Source of the DNA: Bimuria novae-zelandiae CBS 107.79
Taxonomy: Eukaryota; Ascomycota; Dothideomycetes; Pleosporales; Didymosphaeriaceae
Direction: 5' to 3'
Length of the DNA stretch: 64,000 bases
Assembly: GCA_010015655.1 (NCBI GenBank)
Contig: ML976672.1
Location: 407,463 to 471,462, forward strand
The notes beneath the pieces are model-generated. The model worked only from the letters and a program-made list of their open reading frames with translations. It was not told the origin of the DNA and did no database searches. Below, in pieces: positions 1 to 12,048 of the stretch; positions within the stretch are counted from its first letter, which is position 1, and every line of letters starts with the position of its first letter. The position numbers and the translations under genes were made by a program.

Positions 1-30
1 CCTACTAACTTTATAAAAGTACTTAGTAAG

Positions 31-270
31 TGTTAGAGGCTAGGTCTCTTAAGTACTCGGCTGAAAAACCTCGTGGCCTAAGCCTTAAGCAACTCTACGA
101 GCCACCGGGATACTTCCGGAGTGTCAGGAAACGGACCTAGCCCCTCCGGAGTTAGTCCTCTCTACTTAGAAGCCATATATATAGCGTAGGGAGGAGCTAC
201 TTAAACTCCTTATCGAATTTATCTGTATTCTTCTGGCATCTCAGGTCTCCCGGGCCTAAAGCCCCTTACA
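31..270 (+). mobile_element. Solo LTR, 240 bp, with 5-bp target duplication
   Basis: The segment begins TGTTAGAGG and ends CCTTACA, so it has the TG...CA ends of an LTR. It is flanked by the identical pentamer GTAAG at 26-30 and 271-275. A TATA-like run (ATATATATA, about 173-182) lies about 140 bp in, which suggests plus orientation. No polymerase gene adjoins it, so it is probably a solo LTR left after recombination. It is not the same family as the LTRs at 1174 or 14687. Confidence 0.75.
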
Positions 271-275
271 GTAAG

Positions 276-1173
276 TATTTCCTTACTCTAGCTTACGTGT
301 ATACTATATTTTAAGCTTTATTAGGTTACTATTAAAGCACTTTTTTAAAAGCTTTACTTATGCGCGAGTGCTAATAGCTAGCGTTTTTACTTATAACTTT
401 ACTTTTACTATTACTTTAAAAATCTCTTTTATTACTATTTTTATTAAACAAACTATTCTAGCATAGCTAGTGCCTTTAGGTTTAAAATATTTAAGTATAA
501 AGATTATATTAAAGAGATTATTATCTTATATAATATAGAGGTTTATTAGAAAGAGGCGCTAACTAGTAGCGTTTATAGTAAGTATAAAAGTAATAAAAAC
601 TAATTTTATAGTAGTAAAAGCTAGCGCGTTAGTAAGTAAGTTAAGTAAGTTAATAGGCCTTTACCCTCTAGCATAAAATAATTAATTTAAAATTACTTTA
701 TTATTAGTTAAGTACCAGATCTTAAAGCACTTAGATATAAGCTTTATTTTTATTATTATAATTTTACTTATGTGGCCTGTAAATCTTGTAATTAGTTAAT
801 TAATATAAAGGTGTATGCTCGGTATTTAGTACTTAAAGCTACGCTTATAGAGCGTCTCTAAGAGATCTTATACTTAGCTAAAGGGAGACTTAAAGCTTTA
901 ATTAACCTCTATATAGTATAGGTAATAATTAAGCTACTACTACCTCTCCTTCGACATGTGGCGATTAATGTCATGCCGGAACGCTGTTCCATGAAGCTTC
1001 TGCTAGTATTTAATAAGCGAAGGCTCTTAGTGGACGCTAATATAAACAATAATAGCGAAATATATATATAGCTCGTTTAAAAAGGTAGGTTTCTATTAAT
1101 AGCGGCCAGGCGTTAAGGGCGCGTTAGCCTAAAGCTTTTTAGCGTGCTAGTTTATATAGTATATAACCTAATT
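276..1173. other. AT-rich, mutated repeat DNA, unassigned
   Basis: No open frame of useful length is present. The sequence is AT-rich with very frequent TA dinucleotides and stops in all frames, like the identified transposons nearby, so it is probably a decayed transposon into which the chromovirus at 1174 inserted. The less degraded patch at about 950-1010 is not recognisable to me. Confidence 0.5.
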
Positions 1174-1646
1174 TGTTACGACCACGAACCCCACAAGGAT
1201 GAAGAAGCCAGACAATTACGCCAAGAGAGTAATTGTTGACGAAGTAGTAGAGTTAACGGGACCTAACGGGGCGCGGGGCAGCTTAGGTCAGTAGTTACGT
1301 GATAAAGTCCCGCATAAGCGAGAAGTCCCGCATAAAGTACGGGACTACAGGAAGTCCCACGGACTACCTTAGAGAAAGACGTCTTGGCGGGACTACGAGG
1401 AAGAAGCAGACTGGTATATAGTATAATAGTTCTCCTATGTTGTTTCTCTCTTTATAGTTAACTTATATATCTTCTGTGCGAGTACGTTCTCCTATACAGA
1501 CTAATAGTTACCTTATTTATTATAAGATTAGATTGTCTAGCCGCGCTAAGTGTCGTATTAACTTATACTACTAAATAATTTGTAAAGCACCACGATACCT
1601 TACCGCCCTAACCTAGATTAGAATAAGGTGTGAGAGCCTTATAACA
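1174..1646 (+). repeat. 5' LTR of the first chromovirus (473 bp)
   Basis: It has TG...CA ends and aligns along its whole length with the 3' LTR pieces at 7859-8007 and 11227-11560. Differences are almost all C/T or G/A transitions, for example in the stretches starting at 1180 and 7865. It contains a GC-rich core (about 1255-1290) unchanged between the copies. Confidence 0.92.
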
Positions 1647-1667
1647 CTTTAACTACCCTACGGTATA

Positions 1668-2690
1668 ATGGCAGGACCTAGTTCGACTACCGTAGCTCCG
1701 GCACCTAAGGAAAAGACCCTAGGAGAGATAGTTATCAAATAAGCGGCTTAGATAGCCTAGTTACAGGAAATTATTAACTAGATAAGCGAAAAGATAAGCT
1801 AATAGGAAAATGCGAAATATTAACTAAAGGTCCCGAAGCCCGAACCCTATTTAGGAAAGGGTTATCTAGGAACGTTCTTAACCTAGATAGAACTATTTAT
1901 CCGTTACAACCTAGGAAAGTTTAATACAGAACAAGATAAGATCTTTAGTTACCTATATAAATATGCAAGACAAGGCAGCCGCGTAGGCTAGACTAATAAT
2001 TAATAATTTCCTTAAGAATGGCAAATTAGAGGATTATAGTTTAGACGCTACTAAAGACGCCTTTAAGGACTAGGAGTCTTTTTGCAAGGCCATGAAAGGA
2101 ATGTTTAGCACTATTAATAAAGGATATTAAGCCGAAATACGCCTCTAGCGCCTACGTTAGGAGAAATCGGCGGTACTCTATATACTAGAGTTTAAACAGA
2201 TTATGGCAGAACTCGAAGGATGGGGAGAAGCCCCACTTATAATTACCTACTATAACGGACTAAAAGAATCGGTTAAAGACGAATTAGTCCACTAAGGAAA
2301 AGCAGACGACCTGGAAGAACTTATTAACGATGTAATTAAAGTAGACAATCGCCTATATAAACGCAAGCTAGAAAAATAGTATAGTACTAGGCTACTTACT
2401 AGAAAAGAGAATCAATCTAGGCCCGCAGGAAGAGACCAGGACGGAGATGTTATTATAACTAATAAAGCCTAATAGTACAAAAAGAAGAACGGCAAGGGAA
2501 AACAGTCGTATAGACTAAAGAAGAGTTACTAGGGCAAGAATAGCATCTTGCAGGAAGAGCGAGAACGGAGGTTTAAAAATAAAGCCTGCCTCTAATATAG
2601 CAAGCTAGGCCACTTCGCCAAAGACTGCAATAATTAGGAGACTAAGGTTAATACGACTAACCTCCTATAAGTGGCTATAGCCACCCTTAC
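1668..2690 (+). pseudogene. gag remnant of the first chromovirus
   Basis: The frame opens with ATG at 1668, 21 bp after the 5' LTR, and reads MAGPSSTTVAPAP before stops appear. Capsid-like helical sequence follows and a zinc knuckle lies at 2587-2628 with spacing C-x2-C-x4-H-x4-C. The second cysteine reads Tyr (TAT), which a single G-to-A change from TGT would produce. Gag would form the particle shell and bind element RNA. This copy cannot make it because of many in-frame TAG and TAA codons. Confidence 0.8.
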
Positions 2691-3659
2691 GCTAATAGAA
2701 GCCGACGGAGTGGATCTCACGCAGGAGATCCCGGAGCCAATAAAAGAGAAAGAGGAATAAAAGACCCTTCCTAAGTACCAGATCTTCTAAAGACTAGCTA
2801 ACAACACCTACTAGATGTGCAGCAGTGCGCTACATTAATTGTCTTAGTGTGAGGCAAAAGTAATCGTCCAAGGGGCACACGCATGGGACGCCTACTGGCT
2901 AGCGGAGAAACTACAGGGGCGCCTAAAACAATACCTACGCCAGATCACGATACAGGAACGACATAAATACGCCAAATAGTGGTAATGCACGCGTAAAGGA
3001 TGCCGACAACACTCTAAGGCTAGAGTTAGGGCCTCCTATTTTCTAGGAGGTTCAGAACACTATAGGCTAAAGCAAAGCCAGTGCAGCGTGCCTAATAATT
3101 ACTATAAGCACTTTCTAGCCTATTAGGCTAAGCACTATAAATAGAATAGTTAGTATTAATGTTTTAACATTACCTGCGAGCTACACAGGCAATAAAAGTT
3201 TAAAATAGGCTAGTTTCCTTAGGGCTTAGACCCCCGCGACACTAGCACGATAATAAGGAATACGTAGCTAGGAAGAGACGCGGACTACTTATTAATAGGG
3301 TAAAAATAATATAACCTATAGTGCTTCGCACACCTAAGCCTGTAGGAAGAGGCAGCCTCCTTAGACAGCTATCTAGGGCATAATATATTAGCCTAGAACA
3401 AATGCCTTACTCTAAATTACCCGCAACATAGGAATTAAGGAGTATATAAATCTAATAGGATTAGAGAGACTTACGCCCTGTATTAATAGTAATATAAGTA
3501 GCACTAAATTAAGGAAGTCTCCAAGCTATCTAAGGTCTAGGACTAGATTAAGGAAGCCAACGCCAGTTAGCCTAAAACCTTAGACAAAGGGTCTAATAAT
3601 TTAAAAAACTAGATCATTACTAGGCAACAAGCCACACTAGTAATAGTGCAATTATTATA

Positions 3660-6600
3660 GCTTATTAAGTAGACACTCGCTAAGTCGAGAAGCGCTTAAT
3701 TAAAGATATTATAGTGCATGGACATCGTGTTATAGCACTAATTAACCTAAGGGCAAACGCGTGTCTAATCGCCCCGCAAGTAGTTAAGAAGTATAATATG
3801 CTATATTATAATAAAAAAACACCGCTGCAAATAGGACTCGCGGACAGGACCTAATTATAAGGATACAGTAATAGTTAGCTACGCCTTAAGACGGCGCTGG
3901 TACAAGTTAACATAGAAGGCCTAGAGAGCCAACACGTCTTTACTATCGCGGAGATGGGAGACATCGAAGCTATCGTTAGATACAAATGGCTAGAATAACA
4001 CAATCCACGAATAGACTAGATTAAATAAACAATCCTTCCCTAGGACCCACCAGCAAAGGCTTAGGCAAGCCCTAGTAAGAGGGAAACTCCCCAACCTTAG
4101 GCGAGAAAAAGGAGTCGACTATCTAAGATACAAGAAATATTAGTATGTAAGATAGACAGGATCTTAAAGCAACACCTAGGGCGGATGCACTGCATATAGG
4201 TCCGAGAGACTAAGATAGTCCTAAATAACCTTAGTCTACTAGAAGAATACAAGGAATTCGCAGACCTATTCGAGGAACACGACAAGACTATCCTACCTAA
4301 ACACAAGGAGTAGGATTACAAGATACTACTAGTAGAGGGAGCCAAGCTACGGCTAGAACGCCTAAGGCCCCTTACCTACAAATAAGAAAAAGAGTTAAAA
4401 GAGCTAATATAGAAGAATTTACGCTTAGGGAAATAGCGGCCTAGTTAGAGTCCTATAGCCTTCCCTATACTCTTTGTTCGCAAAAAAGACGGCAGGCTAC
4501 GACTTTATGTAGATTATAGATAGCTAAACGCCGTGACAATTAAGAATCGCTACCCGTTACTACTAATAACGGAGCTTATAGATAGACTCTAAGGAGCCAA
4601 ATACTTCACGAAATTTGACGTCTAGGATGGATTCTACAGAATTCGAATTATAAAAGGGCACAAGTGGAAAACGGCGTTCCGTACACGATATAGCCTTTTT
4701 AAGTATATAGTTATGCCTATAGGGCTAACTAACGCACTAGCAACCTTCTAGGAGTTAATAAATTAAGTATTACATAAATACTTAGACGTATTCTACACGG
4801 CGTACCTTGACGATATCTTAATATACTTATACGGAACCTTAGAAGAGCATAAAGGACATATACACAAAGTACTATAGAAGTTACAGGAGCATTAATTACT
4901 CCTACACCCTAAAAAGTGCGAGTTCTATGTCACTAAGACGGAATATTTGGGATTTATAATATCCCGAGAAGGTGTTAAGATAGACCTAAAGAAGATCGCG
5001 ATAATAGAAGAATAGTTACTATTATAATTAGTAAAAGATATCTAGTCTTTCTTAGGCTTTACTAACTTCTATCGCAAATTTATTAGGAACTACTTAAAGA
5101 CGACCGCTCTGTTAACGGAACTTATAAAGATAAGGAAATAGCGACCTCTGTAAAAGGCAGAAATAGTGGCTCTTAAGTAGCTTAAACGCCTATTCCTAAC
5201 GGCACCCCTACTATAGATATACGACCCAGAGCGGCGACATCGCATCTACACGGATGCATTAAACTATGCGCTGGGGGCCGTATTATTGCAAGAGTGCGAT
5301 AATAGTAAATAGAGACCCGTCTTCTATTACGCACGCAAGCTCTTAGGAGTAAAACTAAATTATAAAATTTACAACAAGGAGTTACTCGCAATTATTAACT
5401 GTTTTAAGTAATAAGAAGCGCAGCTTAAAGGAGCAAAGCACTAAATAGAAGTCTTTTTAGATTATCTTAACCTTACGCGCTTCACAACTATAAAGAAGCT
5501 TAATTAACAACAGGCTAGATAGTTAGAATAGATGGCGGAATTCGACTTCCGCATTACCTATTTACCTGGCAACTTAAACGCCGTAGTAGACGCACTTAGC
5601 AGGCGTTTAGATCTTATAAAAAAAGACAATAGAAGTAATTATATTATAATCCTAGCCTACGCGAAGGATAGAACCCTTCGCTATAATAAGATATAACTCG
5701 CGCTAGCACTAAAAGCACGGCGCGTGGATCTTACCTATTATAGGCTAGCTATAAAAGAGATATAGGATTATAGTAGGCTTAAGGACAAGGATTGCCAAGC
5801 GTATAATCTCTACTAAGCCACGAAATTAATAGCACGGGACTATTAAAACCGTATCTAGATTAGCGAGCAGACGGCTCCGCTACTAATTAAAAAACTATAT
5901 AAAGATAAGGATTAGGGACACCTAGGGATTGCTAAAACAACGCGTCGAATCGTAAACGAATATACTATCCCTAGGCTACGCTAGGCGGTACAGAAGGTTT
6001 TAGGCAACTATTTAGCCTGTTATAAGAACAAGCCTAAGAAATATAAGCCCTATAGCCTCTTATAACTACTGCAGCCGCCCCTAAGACCATAGTTAAGCGT
6101 AACTATAGACTTTATCGTGGTGCTATTGGCATTACTAGTACTAGGGAACAAGGATCCCTATAACTCGATCTTAGTTATAATCTATTAACTTACTAAGGAG
6201 TCAAGGTTTGTGCTAATTAGGGAAGCTATGTCAGCAGAAGAACTAGCCTATGTAGTGGAACGAGAACTAATATCACAGGTTAGACAACCTAACGAGTTTA
6301 TTACAGATAGGGCCAAGATATTCACATTATTATACTAGACTACGTTTATAGCTAAATTAGGGATTAAGCATAAGCTCACGACGAGCCTCCACCTTAAAAT
6401 AGATAGCTAAACTAAGCGAATAAACTAAACGTTAGAATAGTATCTCTAGATGTATGTAAATAAGCTTTAAGATAACTAGGTTAAGCTATTGCCAACGGCC
6501 CAGCTGGCATACAATAGCGCAAGATCGGCGACTACGGGGTACTCGCCATATTACGCCAACCATGGATGTGAGCCAACGACTCACCGGGATCTATTAGATA

Positions 6601-7175
6601 TCCAGAGCATTACAAAGAACGTAGCTAACAAGGCCAAACTTATGCAGGACCTATATAAAATACTACACGAGAATATCGCGCGACATAATAAATAAATAGC
6701 GTAATAAGCGAATAAGAAAAGGATTATAAGACTAACCTTTAAAGAGGGGGATAGAGTCCTCCTCTCGCGAAAAAATCTTAAGATAATAAGGCTAAGCAAA
6801 AAACTAGATAACCTTTAAAAGAAATTATTTAAAATCTAAGAGGTTAGGGGACTAGTTAATTTTAAACTATAGCTACCTATAAATACACGGATCCACCTAG
6901 TCTTCCACAAGTTATTATTAGAACTAGCACCACTAGACGCCGAACTAGAAACCTAGCTTAAACTCAAAGATAAGGAGTACAAGGTCGAAGCTATTAGGGA
7001 CCTATAAGAAATTAGGCGTCAGTATAAGTATCTGGTAAAGTGGGAAGGATGGCTAAAGAACCATAATATGTAGAAACTAGTATAAAACCTCACGAACTGC
7101 AAGACAGCGCTAGAGAGGTTCCACGAGAAATATCTAGAGGCGCCGCGACTAGATTAGCGAGGAACTTAGAAAAAT
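3660..7175 (+). pseudogene. pol remnant (protease-RT-RNase H-integrase-chromodomain)
   Basis: Protease-like sequence lies at about 3720-3960. Reverse transcriptase is at about 4460-5000, with the catalytic box YLDDILIY at 4803-4826. RNase H is at about 5215-5600 (YTDALNYALGAVL-like, followed by KELLAI). Integrase is at about 5920-6710, and its most intact part is an open stretch at 6489-6695 (QLAYNSARSATTGYSPYYANHG). A C-terminal chromodomain at about 6978-7135 keeps YKVEAIRDL and YLVKWEGW. The order PR-RT-RH-IN-CHD defines a Ty3/gypsy chromovirus; the chromodomain is known to target insertion to heterochromatin. Stops occur throughout, so the copy is inactive. Confidence 0.9.
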
Positions 7176-7264
7176 TAAAGGACATAGAAGGATTAAAAGG
7201 AATAAATAAATTAGCTTATAACTAGCCTAAGTTAGCCTATAGAGGTGCATGTGGTAATAGTTCG

Positions 7265-7695
7265 CGACTATTAGTGGTAGTCGTACCCTTTAGATCCCCC
7301 TGTTTTTCTAAAGCCTTAATTATATTAGCGATATAGAGATCGTGCTAAGCAAAGGCGTGCTCCTTTTCTTCTACCTCTACCAGCTCACGCCGAAGACGAG
7401 CGGTTGCCAAAGCCAAGCGAGTAGACTCCTCTGCAGCAAGGGCCTGGCGCTCTTTAGCTATAAGTAATTCTAAACGCTTTTCGCGCTTCTCCTTCTGAAC
7501 ACGCTCCCAATCCTTCTTAGGAATCCATAGACTACACTTGGCATAGGCTGCGAGATAGCCTGCACACTGCCTGGAGGCAGCGTTAATAAAACACTATAAC
7601 TTTTTCTTCTAACAACGCTTATAACTAGACGCTATCTCTAGGCCTTAAGCTTTTACCTTTTACGCACGAGCGCGACGAGTCGCAAAGGACAAATA
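7265..7695 (-). pseudogene. Antisense Cys-rich/coiled-coil ORF between pol and 3' LTR
   Basis: On the minus strand the frame reads a Cys-containing segment (CFINAASRQCAGYLAAYAKC) followed by IPKKDWERV and a long charged, heptad-like helix rich in Glu, Lys, Arg and Ala (EKREKRLELLIAKERQALAA and onward). This segment is far less stop-ridden than the surrounding repeat: I see interruptions mainly near its beginning. It lies after the chromodomain and before the polypurine tract, antisense to gag-pol. The equivalent position in the second chromovirus (about 47.95-48.40 kb) holds a related segment. The function is unknown; a DNA- or RNA-binding accessory protein or an antisense regulator is possible. 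Confidence 0.6.
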
Positions 7696-7844
7696 GGGGG
7701 CTTTTAGCATAGTTAGTAAGGCGAGGGAAATTAAGAAGAGGCTATAATTTACCTTAAAACGCGGGGATGCGCACCTTTATAATAATTAGTACTAACACGC
7801 TAATAGCATAGCATAGCAAAGCAAGATATTAAGATAATAACCTT

Positions 7845-7858
7845 AAGAAGGGGGATAG
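7845..7858 (+). promoter_or_regulatory. Polypurine tract of the first chromovirus
   Basis: A purine run (AAGAAGGGGGATAG) sits immediately before the TG of the 3' LTR at 7859. This is the expected plus-strand primer site for reverse transcription. Confidence 0.85.
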
Positions 7859-8007
7859 TGTTACGACTACAAACCCTATAAAGATAAAGAAGCTAGATAA
7901 TTACGCTAAGAGAGTAATTATTAATAAAGTAGTAGAGTTAACGGGACCTAACGGGGCGCGGGGCAGCTTAGGTTAGCAGTCACGTGATAAAGTCCTATAT
8001 AAGCGAG
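7859..8007 (+). repeat. 3' LTR of the first chromovirus, left part
   Basis: It matches 1174-1322 of the 5' LTR with only transitions visible, most of them in its first 75 bp. It ends with TATAAGCGAG, the left copy of the MULE target duplication, and the LTR resumes at 11227. Confidence 0.92.
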
Positions 8008-11000
8008 TGGTAAATTTCAAACATGCCACTGCTTGGCGTAATAATTTCCCATCTACCACTGTTTCAGATACACTACCACACACGTGACGTTAGTTCGTAA
8101 AATATCCCACATGCTACTGTTTCTATCCTATATGCTATAGCCCCTATTCTAAATGCTACTATTCTGTTAGTAGGCTTTGCGCTCCCCTAGTTGCTTTCGG
8201 ACAGTAGACAAAAGTAGTTTTATATAAAAAGAGAGTCCGTATTATAATATTATAGTTATATAGTGTTAGGCGGTAGGACTTCTTGTTATTTGCGTTAGAT
8301 TTAGCTACCTGCTAAAATTGGAATAGCTTATTACGCGTCTAACGCGATAAACAAGTTAACGCGTTTTAACGCAAGGTTAATATAAAAAATATTAGTTTAC
8401 TATAATAGTATCCTCCTAGAATTTGCCTAGTACTCTATTTGTTGGATAGACATTCGCGTTAATTAATGAAGCAAAAGAGTTAGTTCTTTACGTTATGGTA
8501 ACCTAGAGGCTTTTATTTAAAGTAGCCTCTAGCGATTAGACAAGATTCCACGCTATTTGCTACTTAAGCGAGGAAACTAGATGTAAATTCTTTCTCTAGA
8601 TCGCTTACATGAATTAATCTAATTAATTTAAGCTTCGGAAATTAGTCCCTTACACCTGCAATCTTAGCTCCTATTAGAATTAGAAAGTATTAAGATCTGC
8701 AAAGCTTATTACCTACTAATAGGGAGATATAGTTAAGAGCGGCTTTTAAACAAGGCTACGCTAGATCTAGGCTACTAAAAGACTTTAGTACTTAAATTAA
8801 ATATCGTACCTATAAGCGTGGCGCGCAAAGAAGGAGATCTAAAAAAGTGCTTTTATAGATAAGATAAAGTCCTTCTAGCTTATCCTTCCGTTCCTTTAGG
8901 TAATTACGGATAACGGGCTTGATACAGATATGGATCTGGAGGACGAAGGAAACTATGCTACTTTAAGGGCAAACGCTGCCATCTTAATAAATAATAATAG
9001 ATCCTTTAAATAGTGCTATGCGGCACCAAAGGCTTATATTTATGCATTTTAGCACTCTCGATAGTTTGTCTGTATTAATAGTGCCTATATAAAGTTAGAT
9101 AAGAACCTGGTTCTCCTTGTTCTTACAATACTTAACGCCAACGAGGAAATCCTACTATTAATATAGGGATTCGCTAGAAACGAGTCTAAAGAATTATAGC
9201 TTAGCTTTCTGCATGGCTTTAGAGAATACTTTCTAGGCAACCTCGATACTACTAAGAAAGAACGTAATAATTTTAAGCATTTTATAATTATTAGCAATTA
9301 AGTAAAAGGTCTAGTTTTAGCTATTAAAGAGGTTTTCCTAAAGGCTTTTTATTATTACTATACCTAACATCTTGCGGAGAATGTTAGAAACGAATTTAGA
9401 AGAAAGGTTAAGAAGATATTTAGAGCTGCTTGTCTAGTTGAGTTAAAGGCTAAATTTAAAGCCTTTTTAGATTAGATCGAGTCGCTTTCTGTTCCTGCGC
9501 ATCACTATCTGGGTCAGATCGATACAAAGCACTACGCAATATTATATGCACCACTAGTTGATTTCCTATAGTTTGGTTAAACATGTTCTAATATTTCTAA
9601 GTCGATAAATAACGCATGGATGGTAAGTAGATCTGTTAAAAAGCCTATTATTCTATTTAGACTAAGACTAAGCTATAGGAGGCTCGCAACTTACCGATTC
9701 TTTATTTACTCTATTATATATAGACATATATGATGTCGAAATTCTACAAAAGACGTTATAACCCCTAGAAAGATAAGAAGTATACTAACTTTGCTATAGC
9801 ATATTTCTAGAAAGAGCTTAAGGAGAGTAACTAGTACCTTGTAACTCCTTAAGAGCGCGAGAATATGGTAGCTCTAGTATACTAAGTAAATCTAGAAGAC
9901 TAGAACACTCGTCTCGTTTAGCTTAAAGCTTAGAAATGCTCTTGTCTCGCTTTCCAGGATTATAAAATTCCCTGTAGACATGCGATTGCTGTCTGTTAGT
10001 TCTTTAATGCTAAACCCGAGAACTATATTGCCAAGTTCTACGAGATATCTAAGTATCGTGAGCAGTATAGGTACTCTCTGTTACCAGTTTTACTAGATAA
10101 TCTCGAACCTAATAGTATTATAAAGCCACCTCCTGACGCTCCCTTGCGAGGTCGCCCGGTCTAGAAAAGGATAAAGCGAAGGACGCAGAAGACAAAGGCC
10201 TAGAGACTTAGAAATCTAGCATTATCTAACGGTTAGAAGGAGTAACAGGATGAGGCTCGAAACTAGTATTAATTAGGCGCAACATATTTCTAATAGCACC
10301 TAGATACATTAGATTGTCCTAGTTAGATTGCACCTATCCAGCGCCGTCCCGAACAGGCTATACCTAATTAATGGGTATTAACTTAACTTCCTGATAAAAC
10401 CGTATTTAGCCCATCTTTAATTTCCTAACCGCCAGACTCAAGAGAGCACGGTACCTTATGGCAACGGATTAGAGCTATACAAGCGGACCTTAGAGAAATT
10501 GAGGCAATAAGAGAGCGTTACTAGACTTAGGGGATTAGCGCTGCTAGACAAGCAGTAAATAGGAATAGAAATAACGAATAGGGTTAACCTTATAGAGCAC
10601 AGGCATCTACAACGGAAGCAGAACATTTAATCTTGTGGTCCCTATCTCCTAAACCTCTAGTCCCCCAGCCAATTTTGGACCAGCAGCTATGGCTAGACGA
10701 GGATAAATAGCAAAGCAGCAGCGGCTCTTAAGGAAATCTAGCCGCTTTACAAGTTATTTATATTAATTCTACTATTACGAATAATACCTTTACGTTTAGT
10801 ACATCTAGCCCTGTTCCAAATATTACTATTAATGTCACATTAAGTCTACTAGGTAGAAACAAAAGGCCTGTGGCAAGTGGGGATAAAAAAGAGAGTAATA
10901 TCTAAAGCAAAGAGCCTCTAGCCCTATTAACGCGATTAAGAAAAAGAGCTTAAACAGGCCAATTATAAGACTATAGATAGAGATTTAGATCTATTATAAT

Positions 11001-11226
11001 ATAATCTTTAACCTTTCCCTTTATGTAAAACTACTACTGCCTTTGTCTGCTGTCCAAAAGCGTCTGGGGGAGGCGCGAAGCCTACTAATAGAATAGTGGC
11101 ATCTAGGATAGAAATAGTGGCATGTGGGATATTTTACAAACTGACGTCACGTGTGTGGTAGTGTATCTGAAACAGTGGTAGATGGGAAATTATTACGCCA
11201 AGCAGTGGCATGTTTGAAACTTGCCG
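8008..11226 (+). mobile_element. Mutator-like (MULE) DNA transposon, 3.2 kb, nested in the LTR
   Basis: Terminal inverted repeats of about 200-225 bp lie at 8008-8232 and about 11021-11226. The left end reads TGGTAAATTTCAAACATGCC and the right end is its near-perfect reverse complement. The left repeat carries an extra piece of about 21 bp near 8140. A 10-bp duplication of LTR sequence flanks it: TATAAGCGAG (7998-8007) and CATAAGCGAG (11227-11236). Long TIRs with a 9-11 bp duplication are characteristic of the Mutator superfamily. A decayed plus-strand transposase with a SWIM zinc finger lies inside. Confidence 0.9.
8640..10560 (+). pseudogene. MULE transposase remnant
   Basis: Fragments in one plus frame include FVCINSAYIKLDKNLVLLVL (from about 9064), GFREYFLGN (about 9210) and KGLVLAIKEVF followed by YYYYTQHLAENV-like sequence (about 9306-9385). 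These match the MULE catalytic core, where the conserved acidic residues and a C/HxxH motif sit. A SWIM zinc finger, C-S-C...P-C-R-H, lies at 9937-9981, followed by a basic LRGRPV-type tail near 10145. Several frames are interrupted by TAG/TAA. The protein would cut and paste the element; this copy cannot encode it. Confidence 0.85.
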
Positions 11227-11560
11227 CATAAGCGAGAAGTCCCGCATAAAGTACGGGACTACAGGAAGTCCCACGGACTACCTTAGAGAAAGACGTCTTG
11301 GCGGGACTACGAGGAAGAAGCAGAATAGTATATAGTGTAATAGTTCTCCTATGTTGTTTCTCTCTTTATAGTTAACTTATATATCTTCTGTGCGAGTACG
11401 TTCTCCTATATAGACTAATAGTTATCTTATTTATTATAAGATTAGATTATCTAGCTGCGCTAAGTGTCGCATCAACTTGTACTACTAAATAATCCGTGAA
11501 GCACCACGATACCTTACCGCCCTAACTCGGATCGGAACAAGGTGTGAGAGCCTCATAACA
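11227..11560 (+). repeat. 3' LTR of the first chromovirus, right part
   Basis: It begins with the second copy of the 10-bp MULE target duplication and continues the LTR to ATAACA at 11560. With the left part (149 bp) and minus the duplicated 10 bp, the total is 473 bp, equal to the 5' LTR. It is noticeably less mutated than the left part. Confidence 0.92.
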
Positions 11561-11565
11561 TAATT

Positions 11566-12048
11566 AATAACGCCTGCATTAAAAAAAGGTTAAATAAAGT
11601 AATAAGAAAGTTAAAGTCTATATTATTAGGTAAGAAAGCACTTCTAAAAGTATATAAATTATTAATTTTAAGTAATTACTATACTAGTAGTGGCTAAGTA
11701 GGTAAATTTGGTAAATTACCTACCTTTTAGCTATACTTTATATATTTTATAAAGTTAGTATTATTACTTAACAGCGCTGCACGTTTTAGCATGGTTATAT
11801 ATGCAAAAGCTTTCGAAAAGGCGTGTTTTAGCTAGCAATTAAAGATTTACCTACATCGCAATAAATATTTCGTGTTCTAATGCAATTGTATCTGATTGGC
11901 TATCACGATGTGGCCCGTGCCAGGGCGAGGTTGGCCATGCGGGGGATATATAGTACATATAGGGCTTGGCATACGCTAACTAAATCGCTATCTAAAGTAA
12001 TTTTTCCGGCAGCATTTACCTGCCTTGGCATAGAGGCCTAATCCTACC
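11566..12048. other. Decayed repeat DNA between chromovirus and gene island
   Basis: AT-rich sequence becomes more balanced towards 11900. No gene is recognisable. Because it adjoins a possible hAT terminus at 12049-12113, it may be the inner part of a minus-oriented hAT element disrupted by the chromovirus. I could not identify a transposase in it. Confidence 0.35.

Larger units (their letters stand above)
1174..11560 (+). mobile_element. Full-length Ty3/gypsy chromovirus, mutated, carrying a nested MULE
   Basis: Both ends are TGTTACG...ATAACA. The host duplication TAATT is present at 1169-1173 and 11561-11565. In order the element has a 5' LTR (1174-1646), a gag with a CCHC knuckle, protease, reverse transcriptase, RNase H, integrase, a chromodomain, an antisense ORF, a polypurine tract (7845-7858) and a 3' LTR split by a MULE (7859-8007 and 11227-11560). 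Reading frames are broken by many TAG/TAA codons at positions where Gln codons are expected, so the copy is dead. Without the MULE and its duplication the element is about 7.16 kb, a normal size for a fungal chromovirus. Confidence 0.93.
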
